Shown: positions 7,571 to 18,640, numbered from the stretch's first letter. The stretch: DNA of 43,952 bases from Amycolatopsis sp. CA-128772 (GCF_002904295.1 NZ_PPHG01000047.1:1-43952); one strand, 5' to 3'. The notes: a model not told the origin generated them from the letters alone. Program-made: numbers and translations.

Positions 7571-10439
7571 ACGCGGTACTGGCCCGCGTTGGTCGTCCAC
7601 GAGCCCGTCCAGTGCGCCAGGTCCCGCGGGGTGAGCGGGAACGACACCTGGGCGCTCTGCCCGGGGTTCAGCTGCACCTTCTTGAACCCCTTCAGCTGTT
7701 TCGGCGGCTCACCGTTACCCGCCGGCTGGCCGACGTACAGCTGGACGACGTCCGCGCCCGCCCGGGTCCCGGTGTTGGTCACCGTGGCCGTCACGGTCGC
7801 GGTGCCGTTCGTCCCCTGCGGCGTCACGACCGGGTTCGAGAACCCGAACGTCGTGTACGACAGCCCGAAGCCGAACGGGAACAGCGGCTCTAAATTGCGG
7901 CTGTCGTACCAGCGGTACCCGACGTTGAGTCCCTCCGAGTACTCGATGCGGTCGTTGGCGCCCGGGAACTGCTGGACGTTCGCCGTCGGCAGGTCGGCGA
8001 GCTGCTTCGGGAAGCTGACCGGCAGCTTGCCCGACGGGTTGACGTCGCCGTAGAGCAGCGACGCGATCGCGTTGCCGTTCTCCTGGCCCGGGTACCAGCC
8101 CTCGAGCACGGCCGCGACCTTGCCCAGCCACGGCATGGTCACCGCCGAACCGGTGTTGAGCACGACGACCGTGCGCGGGTTGGCCGAGGCGACCGCGTCG
8201 ATCAGCTCGTTCTGCTGGTGCTGCAGGTCGATCGTGTCGAGGTCCTGGGTTTCGGACTCGCCGTAGCTGGCGAACACGATGGCCACGTCCGCCGCCTTCG
8301 CCGCCGTGACCGCGGCCGGGATGTTCGGCGTCTGCACGTGCTCCCCGGCGCCGTCCACATAGGACACGCTGACCCCGGACCCGGCGCGGGCCTTGATGCC
8401 GTTGATCGGGTTCACCGACGCCGGCGACGGGTTGACCTTGGCGCTGCCGCCGCCGATGTTCTGCGGGTCGATGGCGTCCCCGCCGGACAGGGCGATCGAC
8501 TTGACCGACGAGCTCAGCGGCAGCACGCCGGTGTTCTTCAGCAGCACCGACCCGGCCGCGGCGACGTCCCGGGCGGTGGCCACGTTCGCCGCGTTCGTCA
8601 CGACGGACTGGGGTGTCCCCCGCCGCGCCCGGTCGAACAGGCCGAACCGGAACATCTGCGTCAGCACCCGCCGGACCATGTCGTCGACGCGCGCCTGCGT
8701 GACCTCGCCCCGCGAAACGGCGTCGAGCAGGCCCTGGCCGAAGAACGCGCCGCCGGGCATCTCCATGTCCAGCCCGCCGTTGGCCAGCTGCCGCGCGCCG
8801 CCGGTGGCCGAGCCCCAGTCCGAGCCGACGAACCCGCCCCAGCCGGCGTCCTGCTTGATCGCGCTCGTGAGCACGCCGGCGTTCTGGCAGGCCGGGACGC
8901 CGTTGATCTGGTTGTAGGCGCACATCATGGACGCGACCTGGCCCTGGCTCGCCACCTGCTGGAAGGCCGGCAGGTACAGCTCGTGCAGGGTCCGGTCGTC
9001 GATGATGACGTTGTCCGACGGCGTTCCGCGCGACGCCCCGGCCTCGACGTTGTACGCCGCCGCGTGCTTGGCCTGCGCCATCACGCCCTGGCTCTGGATG
9101 CCCTGGATCGTCGCGGTTCCGGCCGCCCCGGCCAGGTACGGGTCTTCGGCGTAGGTTTCGAAGTTGCGGCCCCAGCGCGGGTCGCGGACGAGGTTGATCG
9201 TCGGGCCGAGGGCGATGTCGACGCCCTTGCCGGCGAACTCCGCGCCCATCGCGGTGCCGTACCGGTTCAGCAGTGCGGTGTCCCAGGTCGCGGCGGCCGT
9301 CACCGGCGCCGGGAACTGGGTGACGCCGTCGAGGCCGTCGCCGACCCCGGCCGGGCCGTCCTGCAGGCCGAGCGCCGGGATGCACAGCTCGGGCACGGCG
9401 TCGGTGTTGCCGATGTACGGCCCGGTCGCGCCGTTGCCGTGCAGCACCTTCACCTTCTGCTGCGGGGTCATCACCGCCATGAGCTGGTTCACCCGGTCGG
9501 CGACCGGCGCGGTGGACCCCACCCACGGGCAGCCACCCGGGTTGGTCGGCGTGGTCGTCGGCGGTGCGCTGTCGCTGGTGTGCACCGCGAACTCCCACAG
9601 CGAGACGCCCCACTGCGTCGCCCGGGCCGTCGCGTTCAGCCGGACGTACCGCGCCGTCCCGGACACGGCCGGGTGCTCGGTGCCGCCCGCGCCGGTCACG
9701 GTCGCCGCCGTCGTCCAGGTCGAGCCGTTGGTGGACAGCTGGATCGTGTACGCGCTCGCGTACGCCGCCTCCCACGTCAGGTCGACGCCGCAGACCGGCC
9801 GCGAGCTGCCGAGGTCGACCTGGATCCACTGCGGGTCGGCGGCCAGGCTCGACCACCGCGTCCCGGCGTCGCCGTCGAAGGCCGCCGACGCCGGGAACGC
9901 GTCGGACTGGACGCTCGAGGCCGACGCCGGCTGCCGCAGCGCCGCGTTCGCGCTGCCGCACGCCTGCACCGAGCCGTCGCCGAACACCTGGAACTCCCAC
10001 AGCGACACGCCCCACTGGGTCGCGCGCTGGGTGGTGGTCAGGCGGACGTACCGGCCGCTGCCGGACACCGGCAGCGTCTGCTTGCCGCCGGTGCCCGTGG
10101 TGGTCGAGTACACAGTGGACCACTGGGACCCGTCGGCCGAGGCCTGGAGCGTGAACGCCTTTGCGTAGGCCGACTCCCACTGGAGCACGACCTGGTCGAG
10201 GGTGTGCGACGCGCCGAGGTCGACCTGCAGCGTCTGCGGGTCGGTGGCCAGGCTCGACCAGCGGGTGCCGGGGTCGCCGTCGACCGCCGCCGAGGCCGGG
10301 AAGGCGGCGTTTTCGGTGGAGGACGCGGTCACGGCGTGCCCCTGCGAGAGCAGGGTCGGCGCCGCCTGGGCGGTGAACAGCGAGGCCGTGAGCAGCCCCG
10401 CCGTCACCGTCGCGCCCAGGACGAGCTCGAGCCGCTGTC

Positions 10440-10443
<4 letters not shown>
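7513..10443 (-). CDS. secreted glycoside hydrolase family 3 beta-glucosidase with two F5/8C modules
   Basis: 976-residue exported beta-glycosidase. Order: signal peptide (1-about 30, ending AQAA), F5/8C module (about 32-165), second F5/8C module (about 170-310), GH3 N-terminal TIM barrel (about 340-610), GH3 C-terminal domain (about 650-860) and a fibronectin-III-like tail (about 885-970). The nucleophile is Asp542 in GSDWGS. AKHAAAYN and GESETQD are the other substrate-site blocks, the latter likely holding the acid/base Glu. It should cleave gluco-oligosaccharides released by the GH16 enzyme. The GTG start forms a GTGA overlap with the GH16 stop, with no separate ribosome site, so translation is probably coupled. 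The frame stays open upstream, but the stretch is out-of-frame GH16 sequence. Confidence 0.92.
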
Positions 10444-12146
<1,703 letters not shown>

Positions 12147-12257
12147 GGGCACCTCCACGGCGAACCGGCGCCGGGGCGGCCTTGCCCCGGCGCGGAACGG
12201 CTCACGTGGTCTTCGGCGCGGGTGTGGGTCCCGGCCGTCGGCACGCTCTTAGTTCAA

Positions 12258-12286
12258 GATATAAATAAAGAGCCGTAAAATGTCAA
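12258..12286 (-). promoter_or_regulatory. sigma-70-type promoter for the GH16-GH3 operon
   Basis: On the minus strand an exact TTGACA (12281-12286) is spaced 17 nt from TATATC (12258-12263) inside an island of AT-rich sequence that stands out in this genome. Transcription would begin near 12250 and leave a leader of about 100 nt before the GH16 ATG at 12146. Confidence 0.65.
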
Positions 12287-12378
12287 CGGCACTGCGCCGG
12301 ACGGTGGGCCCGGCGAAGGAATCCGCGCCGGATCCTTGACTTCGCCGATCTCCGCGCTGTTAACTGCGAGCTCACCGA

Positions 12379-12394
12379 CGGAACCGGTTCCGTG
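12379..12394. promoter_or_regulatory. 16-bp perfect palindrome, candidate repressor operator
   Basis: ACGGAACCGGTTCCGT is fully self-complementary with a central CG, as in LacI/GalR operators. It sits just past the predicted plus-strand start site of the GH55-like gene. It differs from the repeat at 3366-3381, so either one LacI protein tolerates both or a second regulator is involved. Confidence 0.45.
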
Positions 12395-12597
12395 ACCGCC
12401 ACCCGGAACGGCTCCGCCGCAACACACACCTGTTCGGGCTGACCGGTTCGCGCCGTCACACCCACCCCGGTACCGCTCCTCCGGCTCACGGTGCCGGGCG
12501 GGTGTCCGGACGCGAACCCGCCGCACCACCCGACGCCGGCGCGAGCTGTGGGGCTCGCCCGACCCGTTCCGTCCTCCCCCGATCAGCAGGCAGGCCG

Positions 12598-14808
12598 ATG
12601 AGATCACTGACGTTCTCCCCCGTTCACCGCCTCCTCGTCATCGCCACCACCTTCGTCACCGCGGTCACCACCGCGGCCGTGGTCGGCGCCGCACCGGCGC
12701 AAGCCGCCGCGTGCGGCTCGGCGAACCTCGCGCAGGGCCACCCCGCGACCGCGTCCTCGACCGAGAACGGCGGGACCCCCGCGTCCGCCGCGGTCGACGG
12801 CAACTCCGGCACGCGCTGGTCCAGCGCGTTCACCGACCCGCAGTGGCTGCAGGTCGACCTCGGGTCCGCCCAGCAGCTCTGCGACGTGGTGCTCAGCTGG
12901 GAAGCCGCGTATGCCCGCGCGTTCACCGTCCAGCTGTCCGGTGACGCGAACAGCTGGACCACGGCGTACTCGACGACCACCGGCACCGGCGGCACGCAGA
13001 CCGTGGCGCTGTCCGGCACCGCGCGCTACCTGCGGGTCACCGGCACCCAGCGGGCCACGCAGTACGGCTACTCCCTGTGGGAGGTGGCCGTGCACGGCTC
13101 CGGCGGCAGCACGATCCCGCCGACCGACCCGCGCAACCCGGACCTCGGGCCGAACGTGTCGGTGTTCGACCCCTCGACCCCGGCCGCGACCATCCAGAAC
13201 CGGCTGACGCAGCTCGCGAACCAGCAGCACACCAACCAGTTCGGCAACGAGCGCTACGCCGTGCTGTTCAAGCCGGGCACGTACAACGCCGACGTCAACC
13301 TCGGCTTCTACGAGCAGGTCGCCGGGCTCGGCCTCTCCCCCGACGACGTCAACCTCAACGGCCACGTCCGCGTCGAGGCGGACTGGCTGCAGCAGGGCGA
13401 CAACCCGAACAACAAGGGCAACGCGACGCAGAACTTCTGGCGCTCCGCCGAAAACCTGTCGGTGACCCTGCCGGCCGGCCAGGTCGAGCGCTGGGCCGTC
13501 GCGCAGGCCGCGCCCTACCGCCGGATGCACCTGCGCGGCAGCCAGATCCAGCTGTGGAACGGCGGCGACGGCTGGGCCAGCGGCGGCCTGATCGCCGACA
13601 GCAAGATCGACGGCGTCGCCGTTTCCGGTTCCCAACAACAGTTCCTGACCCGCAACAGCGAGCTCGGCGGCTGGCAGGGCGGGGTCTGGAACATGGTGTT
13701 CGTCGGCTCGACCGGCACCCCGCCGGCGTCCTTCCCGAACCCGCCGGAAACGGTCGTCGGCCAGGCCCCGGTGATCCGCGAGAAGCCGTTCCTCTACGTC
13801 GACGGCTCGGGCAGCTACAACGTGTTCGTCCCGGCCCTGCGGCAGAACGCGTCGGGGACGAGCTGGGGCCACGGCGCTCCGGCCGGGCAGTCGATCTCGC
13901 TCAGCGAGTTCTACGTCGCGCACCCGTCCGACTCGGCCGCGACGCTCAACGCCGCACTGGCCGCCGGGAAGAACCTCCTGGTGACGCCGGGTGTCTACCA
14001 CCTCGACCAGGCGCTGAACGTCACGCGCCCGGACACCGTGGTGCTCGGCCTGGGCCTGGCGACACTGATGCCCACCAACGGGAACGCGGCCATCACGACG
14101 TCCGATGTGGACGGCGTGAAGATCGCCGGGCTGCTGGTCGACGCGGGCGCGGTGAACTCGCCGGTGCTCGTCCAGATCGGCCAGCCGGGGTCGAACGCCG
14201 GTCATGCGGCCGACCCGACGTCGCTGCACGACGTGTTCTTCCGGATCGGCGGCGCGGCCGTCGGCAAGGCCACCCAGACGCTGGTCGTCAACTCGAACAA
14301 CGTCATCGGCGACCACATGTGGCTGTGGCGCGGCGACCACGGCAGCGGCGTCGGCTGGAACGTGAACACCGCGGCCAACGGCCTGGTCGTCAACGGCGCG
14401 AACGTGACCATGTACGGCCTGTTCGTCGAGCACTACCAGCAGTACGAGGTGCTCTGGAACGGCAACGGCGGGCGGACGTACTTCTTCCAGAACGAAATGC
14501 CCTACGACCCGCCGGACCAGGCGTCCTGGTCCAGCGGCGGCGGCCGGCAGGGCTGGGCGGCGTACAAGGTGGCCGACTCGGTGACCAGCCACGAAGGCTG
14601 GGGCCTGGGCAGCTACTGCTTCTTCAACACGAATCCGTCCATTGTGGCCAGTCACTCGTTCGAAGTCCCGAACACCAGCGGGGTCCGGTTCCACAACCTC
14701 GTGTCGGTGTCACTCGGCGGCGTGGGCACGATCGCCCACGTCATCAACGACACGGGTGACGCCGCGAACACCGGGCACCAGGTGAGCCCGCTCGTCTCCT
14801 ACCCGTAG
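12598..14808 (+). CDS. secreted F5/8C plus right-handed beta-helix protein, GH55-like exo-beta-1,3-glucanase candidate
   Basis: 736-residue exported protein. A Sec signal (about 1-37, PAQAA) precedes one F5/8C module (about 40-170). From about 195 to the end there is a pectate-lyase-superfamily beta-helix with motifs RYAVLFKPGTYN, GDHMWLWRGDHG, VTMYGLFVEHYQQYEVLW and VSLGGVGTIAHVIN. These match a streptomycete-type family related to GH55 exo-beta-1,3-glucanases (such proteins are sometimes mislabelled adenylyl cyclase). The GH55 assignment is from recalled similarity and the nearby GH16 and GH3 genes, not a verified catalytic residue. The ATG at 12598 starts the signal peptide; the 32 codons open upstream have no signal character. 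The last 99 nt overlap the convergent monooxygenase gene. Confidence 0.75.
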   Translation: MRSLTFSPVHRLLVIATTFVTAVTTAAVVGAAPAQAAACGSANLAQGHPATASSTENGGTPASAAVDGNSGTRWSSAFTDPQWLQVDLGSAQQLCDVVLSWEAAYARAFTVQLSGDANSWTTAYSTTTGTGGTQTVALSGTARYLRVTGTQRATQYGYSLWEVAVHGSGGSTIPPTDPRNPDLGPNVSVFDPSTPAATIQNRLTQLANQQHTNQFGNERYAVLFKPGTYNADVNLGFYEQVAGLGLSPDDVNLNGHVRVEADWLQQGDNPNNKGNATQNFWRSAENLSVTLPAGQVERWAVAQAAPYRRMHLRGSQIQLWNGGDGWASGGLIADSKIDGVAVSGSQQQFLTRNSELGGWQGGVWNMVFVGSTGTPPASFPNPPETVVGQAPVIREKPFLYVDGSGSYNVFVPALRQNASGTSWGHGAPAGQSISLSEFYVAHPSDSAATLNAALAAGKNLLVTPGVYHLDQALNVTRPDTVVLGLGLATLMPTNGNAAITTSDVDGVKIAGLLVDAGAVNSPVLVQIGQPGSNAGHAADPTSLHDVFFRIGGAAVGKATQTLVVNSNNVIGDHMWLWRGDHGSGVGWNVNTAANGLVVNGANVTMYGLFVEHYQQYEVLWNGNGGRTYFFQNEMPYDPPDQASWSSGGGRQGWAAYKVADSVTSHEGWGLGSYCFFNTNPSIVASHSFEVPNTSGVRFHNLVSVSLGGVGTIAHVINDTGDAANTGHQVSPLVSYP

Positions 14809-16245
14809 CACGGCGGCGACGTGCGCGTCCGGGCGGACGAGCCAGGCTTCGCCCGGACGCGCACCCAGCACCCCGCCCACCGGGATCTCCACCGACCGCA
14901 GCCCCGGCGCCCGCACCCCCGGGGTCGTCAGGACGAGGAACCCCTGCCGGGCCAGGTCGCGCAACCGTCCACCCGGGACGGTGAGGTCGGGCAGCAGCAC
15001 GCCCGGTCCCGGCGGCGGCAGCGTTCCCCGCGGCGGCCGTCCCGCGCTGGGCCGGTCCGGATCGGGCGTGGTCAGCGGGGAGTCCGCGTACCAGAACGGT
15101 TCCGCCAGCCGGCCCGAGTCGACCTGCGCGCAGACGGCCGGGTCCTGCGCCGCCCGCGTGAGGACGTCGAGCCGGCGGCGGCGCTGCGCTTCGTCCCGGG
15201 GCACCAGGAAGTCCATCGTGGCCGTGGTGACGGCCGCGTTCTCGACCGCCGCCGCGTGCCGCTCGGTGTGGTAGCTCTCCAGCAGCTCCTCCCCCGCGTC
15301 GCCGCGCAGGACGGCGGCCAGCTTCCAGGCCGCGTTCTCCGCGTCGGCGACCCCGGAGTTGAGGCCGCGCGCGCCGAACGGCGCGACGAGGTGCGCGCAG
15401 TCCCCGGCGAGCAGCACCCGGCCGACGCGCATCCGCGGCACCAGCCGGGTGTGGAAGCGGTACACCGAACGCCAGCGCACCTCGTACGGCCGGTCGCCGA
15501 TGATCGCCCGGATCCGCTGGTCGAGCGCCCCGCCCGACTCCTCGGCCGTGAGGTCGTAGTCCTCGGGGACCTGCCAGTCGATGCGGAACTCCGAGCCCGG
15601 GCACGGGTGGATGAGCACCTGGCGGCCGGGGTTCCAGGGCGGGTCGAAGTAGAACCGCCGCTCGGCCGCCCAGCCGGGCAGGTCGGCGCGGATGTCGCAG
15701 ATCAGGAACAGATCCCGGAACGACACGCCGTCCAGGCGCTGGCCGAGCGCCCGCCGCACGGTGTCACCGCGCGAACCCGCGCAGGCGATCGCGTAGGCGG
15801 CCTCGATCCGGCGCGGCCCGTCCTTCGTCTCGCAGTGGATTTCGACGCCGCCCGCCTGCGTCAAACCGGTGACGCGGTGGCCGCGGCGGACGTCGATCAG
15901 CGGCTGCCGCGCGATGAGCTCGTCCAGGACCTCCTCGACCCGGGCCTGCGAGAGGTTGACGAACGGCGGCAGCGCGGACCCCGCGTCCGGCAGCGTCAGC
16001 GAGAACAGCTCCCGGTCGCGGTGGAACGTCCGCGCGGTCGTCCAGGTGAGACCCTCCTCGGCGAGGCACCCCGCGCCGAGGGACGCCCAGACGTCCAAAG
16101 TATCCCGTTGCTGGCAGATGGCCTTGGACCCGACGGGATCGCGCGCCTCGTGCTCGTCGACGAGCACGACCGGCACGCCCCAGCGCGCGAGCAGCAGCGC
16201 GGCCGTCTGGCCGACCGGGCCGCTGCCGAGGACGGCGACTGTCAT
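14710..16245 (-). CDS. FAD-dependent aromatic monooxygenase (PheA/TfdB/MhpA-like)
   Basis: 511-residue class A flavoprotein hydroxylase. The N-terminal FAD motif is VAVLGSGPVGQTAALLLARW (3-22). The FAD/NADPH-contacting block VLLAGDCAHLVAPFGARGLN lies at about 280-300, and a thioredoxin-like C-terminal domain ends near AWLVRPDAHVAAVL. Such enzymes hydroxylate phenols or related aromatics using NAD(P)H and O2; the substrate is not evident. It starts 4 nt after the MBL-fold gene, so the two form an operon divergent from a MarR gene. The last 33 codons, after the usual family end, run antisense into the GH55-like gene and look like a read-through extension. Confidence 0.88.
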   Translation of the reverse strand: MTVAVLGSGPVGQTAALLLARWGVPVVLVDEHEARDPVGSKAICQQRDTLDVWASLGAGCLAEEGLTWTTARTFHRDRELFSLTLPDAGSALPPFVNLSQARVEEVLDELIARQPLIDVRRGHRVTGLTQAGGVEIHCETKDGPRRIEAAYAIACAGSRGDTVRRALGQRLDGVSFRDLFLICDIRADLPGWAAERRFYFDPPWNPGRQVLIHPCPGSEFRIDWQVPEDYDLTAEESGGALDQRIRAIIGDRPYEVRWRSVYRFHTRLVPRMRVGRVLLAGDCAHLVAPFGARGLNSGVADAENAAWKLAAVLRGDAGEELLESYHTERHAAAVENAAVTTATMDFLVPRDEAQRRRRLDVLTRAAQDPAVCAQVDSGRLAEPFWYADSPLTTPDPDRPSAGRPPRGTLPPPGPGVLLPDLTVPGGRLRDLARQGFLVLTTPGVRAPGLRSVEIPVGGVLGARPGEAWLVRPDAHVAAVLRVGDERAHLVPGVRGVTRVVDDVGDRAHAAE

Positions 16246-16249
16246 CGCC

Positions 16250-17212
16250 CTAGCCTTGGAGCTGGTCCCAGACTTCGCGGTCCCGCTCGGCCGTCCACAC
16301 CACCGGCCGTTCGACGCCGCCCAGTTCGTCCCAGACGCGCGAAACGTCGAAGGGCAGGCAGTGCTCGAAGATCGGCCAGTGCCCGTACTGGTCGTTCAGG
16401 GCCGCGTGGGTGCGCTCGAAGGCTTCCTTGAGCGTGCCGCCGGCGTCGCGGACCGCGCCGACCTCGCGCAGCATCGTGGTGAGGAAGTGCCGGGTCTGGG
16501 CGATGGCGGCGTCCACGGCGTCCCGGCCGCGGCTGACTCCGCCCCGCCCGCCGATCAGGGTTTCGGCGCCGAACGCCGCCACCCGGTCCAAGGTGGACGA
16601 GGCCCAGTCGCGGTGGAACGCGTCCCCGGTGTACAGCGCGGCTTCGGCTTCCACGAGGTCACCGGCGTAGAGGATCCGCCGGCGCGGCAGCCAGGCGACG
16701 AGGTCGCCTTCGGTGTGGCCGCGGCCGCAGTACTGCAGGACGAGGTCGCCGCGGTCGCCGCCGAGGTCGATGGTGAGCCGGTCGGAGAAGGTCAGCGTCG
16801 GCCAGGTCAGCCCGGGCACCGATTCGGCGCCCTTCGCCAGCCGCGGCATCCGGCCGAACTCGCTCTCCCAGTCCTCCTTGCCGCGTTCGGCGACCAGGGC
16901 CCGGGTGTTCTCGTGCGCGACGATCACGTCGGCGTCGAACGCGGAGGCGCCCAGCACGCGGACGGCGTGGTAGTGGCTCAGCACCAGGTAACGCACCGGT
17001 TTGTCGGTGTGTTCGCGCAGCTTGGCGAGCCATTCGGCGGCCGCGACGGGGGTGGCCAGCGCTTCGAAGCAGACCAGGAAGTCCTCGCCTTCGATGGCGC
17101 CGATGTTGGGGTCACCTTCGGCGGTCAGGGCGTAGACGCCCTCCGCGAGGACTTCCAGGGTCTGCGCTTTCTCCGCCAGGTCGGCCGAAGAGGCGAAGGC
17201 TTTCTTCGTCAC
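16250..17212 (-). CDS. MBL-fold metallo-hydrolase with altered metal motif
   Basis: 320-residue cytosolic protein of the metallo-beta-lactamase fold. The canonical HxHxDH is replaced by SHYHAVRVLG (about 97-106), so the Asp and third His are missing. RGHTEGDLVAWLP and LYAGDLVE keep the later His and bridging Asp. This suggests one metal or a subfamily-specific site; hydrolysis of an ester, thioester or lactone is typical of the family. I chose the GTG at 17212 because GAGGAGCG precedes it by about 8 nt; an ATG 30 nt upstream lacks such a site. It is cotranscribed with the flavoprotein monooxygenase, implying a joint aromatic breakdown step, and probably controlled by the divergent MarR regulator. 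Confidence 0.88.
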   Translation of the reverse strand: MTKKAFASSADLAEKAQTLEVLAEGVYALTAEGDPNIGAIEGEDFLVCFEALATPVAAAEWLAKLREHTDKPVRYLVLSHYHAVRVLGASAFDADVIVAHENTRALVAERGKEDWESEFGRMPRLAKGAESVPGLTWPTLTFSDRLTIDLGGDRGDLVLQYCGRGHTEGDLVAWLPRRRILYAGDLVEAEAALYTGDAFHRDWASSTLDRVAAFGAETLIGGRGGVSRGRDAVDAAIAQTRHFLTTMLREVGAVRDAGGTLKEAFERTHAALNDQYGHWPIFEHCLPFDVSRVWDELGGVERPVVWTAERDREVWDQLQG

Positions 17213-17237
17213 GGCGAGCGCTCCTCGATCGTTGATC

Positions 17238-17251
17238 GTCAAAGGATTGAC
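17238..17251. promoter_or_regulatory. GTCAA-N4-TTGAC inverted repeat, candidate MarR operator
   Basis: A perfect 5-4-5 inverted repeat lies between the divergent MarR gene and the MBL-fold/monooxygenase operon, about 25 nt from the latter's start. A second, overlapping TTGATCGTCAA lies at 17232-17242. Placement and symmetry fit autoregulated MarR control. Confidence 0.45.
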
Positions 17252-17303
17252 TACCTCGGGTCAGGCTAGCCCCGCCGGCGCCCGCGGGGAACCCTCTTTC
17301 GCC

Positions 17304-17309
17304 TAACCT
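17304..17309 (+). promoter_or_regulatory. -10 box of a leaderless MarR transcript
   Basis: TAACCT ends 6 nt before the ATG at 17316 and no ribosome site is present. This is the usual arrangement of actinobacterial leaderless mRNAs, whose start site coincides with the start codon. Confidence 0.5.
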
Positions 17310-17315
17310 GGCCGC

Positions 17316-17846
17316 ATGACGGACCGACCGGCCGACCTCGACTACCTCTCGTTCGTCGACTACGCGATCGGGAAGACGCAGGCCGAGCTGCCCGCGACCG
17401 ACCCGGTGGCGATGCGTCTCGGCCTGACGCTGCACCGCCTGGCGGGCGCGCTGGTCTACGACTGGGAGTCGACGGTCCACCGTCCCCGCGGCTGGAGCTG
17501 GGGCGGGTTCCGGGTGCTGTTCGTGCTGTGGCTGGCGGGGCCGCTGGAGTCGCGCCACGTGGCCCGCCTGGCCGGGATGAGCCGCGCGGCGGTGTCGGCG
17601 CTGGTCAAGACCCTGGAGCGGGACGGCCTGGTGACCCGCACCCAGGTCCCCCACGACCGCCGCGCGGTGCAGCTGGCCCTGACGCCGGGAGGCCACACGG
17701 CGGTGGCGGAGGCGTACCAGGAGCACAACACGCGCGAACAGGCGTGGGCGGCGTCGCTGACCCCGGCCGAGCAGGGCACCCTCATCGGCCTGCTGGAGAA
17801 GCTGACCACGGGCCCGGCCGCCGCGGCGGCCCAGCGCCTGGCCTAG
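17316..17846 (+). CDS. MarR-family transcriptional regulator
   Basis: 176-residue winged-helix regulator. Helices about 30-60 precede the DNA-binding unit at about 78-130, with ARLAGMSRAAVSALVKTLER as recognition region and DRRAVQLALT as wing. MarR proteins usually repress a divergent operon and release it on binding a phenolic or similar ligand. Here the divergent operon is the flavin monooxygenase and MBL-fold pair, with a GTCAA/TTGAC repeat between them. The stop codon shares CTAG with the stop of the convergent ribA, a 4-nt tail-to-tail overlap. Confidence 0.9.
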   Translation: MTDRPADLDYLSFVDYAIGKTQAELPATDPVAMRLGLTLHRLAGALVYDWESTVHRPRGWSWGGFRVLFVLWLAGPLESRHVARLAGMSRAAVSALVKTLERDGLVTRTQVPHDRRAVQLALTPGGHTAVAEAYQEHNTREQAWAASLTPAEQGTLIGLLEKLTTGPAAAAAQRLA

Positions 17847-18454
17847 CTGGCCAGACCGGGCAGCAGGAGCGTGTGCCCGGTCTGCTCGGCTTTCGCCCGC
17901 AGGTACCGGACATTGGTCTCGGTGGCGAACACCCCGGTCGGCACCCGGTCGCGCACGACGATGCCGGCGGTGCGCAGCTGCGCGGCCTTGTCGGGGTTGT
18001 TCGAAAGCAGATCGACCCGGCCGACACCGAGCGCACCGAGCATCTGCGCGGCAACGGTGTAGTCACGGGCATCTTCGGGCAGCCCGAGCGCGGCGTTCGC
18101 GGCGTAGGTGTCGAGCCCGCCGTCCTGCAGGGCGTAGGCGTCGAGCTTGTTGTAGAGCCCGATCCCCCGCCCTTCCTGCCGCAGGTACAGCAGGTAGCCA
18201 CCGGTCTCGGAGATCCGCACAACAGCCTCGGCAAGCTGCGGCCCGCAGTCACATCGCGCCGACCCGAAGACATCCCCGGTGAGGCATTCGGAGTGCGGCC
18301 GCACCAGCGGCACGTCACCGGGCGTCCCGAGGACGAACGCCAGGTGTTCACCACCGTCGGCCAGCCCCCGGAAGGTCACGGCCTCGGCATCGACGGCAAT
18401 ACCGCCGTCGAGCCGCAGCGGAATCCGCACCCGCGTCCGCACCTCGGCCGTCAT
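17843..18454 (-). CDS. ribA: GTP cyclohydrolase II
   Basis: 203-residue stand-alone enzyme that opens GTP to the 2,5-diamino-pyrimidinone precursor of riboflavin. Zinc ligands Cys57, Cys68 and Cys70 lie in SECLTGDVFGSARCDCG, RQEGRGIGLYNKLDAYALQ holds the active-site Arg/Tyr region, and LLSNNPDKAAQL is a family block. The usual actinomycete partner, a RibB or RibBA fusion, is absent here. I chose the ATG at 18454, behind AGGGG. A GTG at 18478 would add eight residues and has a TACGCT box 7 nt before it, which would make it leaderless. No FMN riboswitch is visible upstream, so this may be a paralogue serving a flavin- or pteridine-using pathway. Confidence 0.92.
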   Translation of the reverse strand: MTAEVRTRVRIPLRLDGGIAVDAEAVTFRGLADGGEHLAFVLGTPGDVPLVRPHSECLTGDVFGSARCDCGPQLAEAVVRISETGGYLLYLRQEGRGIGLYNKLDAYALQDGGLDTYAANAALGLPEDARDYTVAAQMLGALGVGRVDLLSNNPDKAAQLRTAGIVVRDRVPTGVFATETNVRYLRAKAEQTGHTLLLPGLAS

Positions 18455-18640
18455 GCCGTCGCCCCTGGTCTCACCCACATGGTCGAGCGTACACGAAGTT
18501 CAAATTCGAACATCGAGGGTGAGCACGGCCACCACGCCGCTGCCCCGGACCGGCCCCGCCACCCTCGCCCCGCCACCGCCCTCGCCGCCCTCACCCCGCC
18601 ACCGGCGGCGGTGCCCTCACCCCGCCACCGCCCTCGCCCC

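Larger units (their letters stand above)
12147..12597. other. divergent intergenic control region of the glucanase locus
   Basis: About 450 nt without a convincing gene. It holds the minus-strand promoter described separately and a possible plus-strand promoter (TTGACT at 12336-12341 followed by TGTTAACT ending 12366). A 16-bp perfect palindrome at 12379-12394 and an imperfect related site near 12405-12417 lie just downstream. An AAGGaATCC/GGATcCTT inverted repeat lies at about 12317-12337. The leader before the GH55-like ATG has only a weak AGCAGG ribosome site. Confidence 0.6.

Noticed and set aside
14744..15604. Second minus-strand frame within the monooxygenase
   Set aside because: Out-of-frame shadow; the FAD motifs are continuous in the chosen frame, so there is no frameshift.
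18455..18545. FMN riboswitch before ribA
   Set aside because: No FMN aptamer blocks and too little sequence before the start; a short promoter is more likely.
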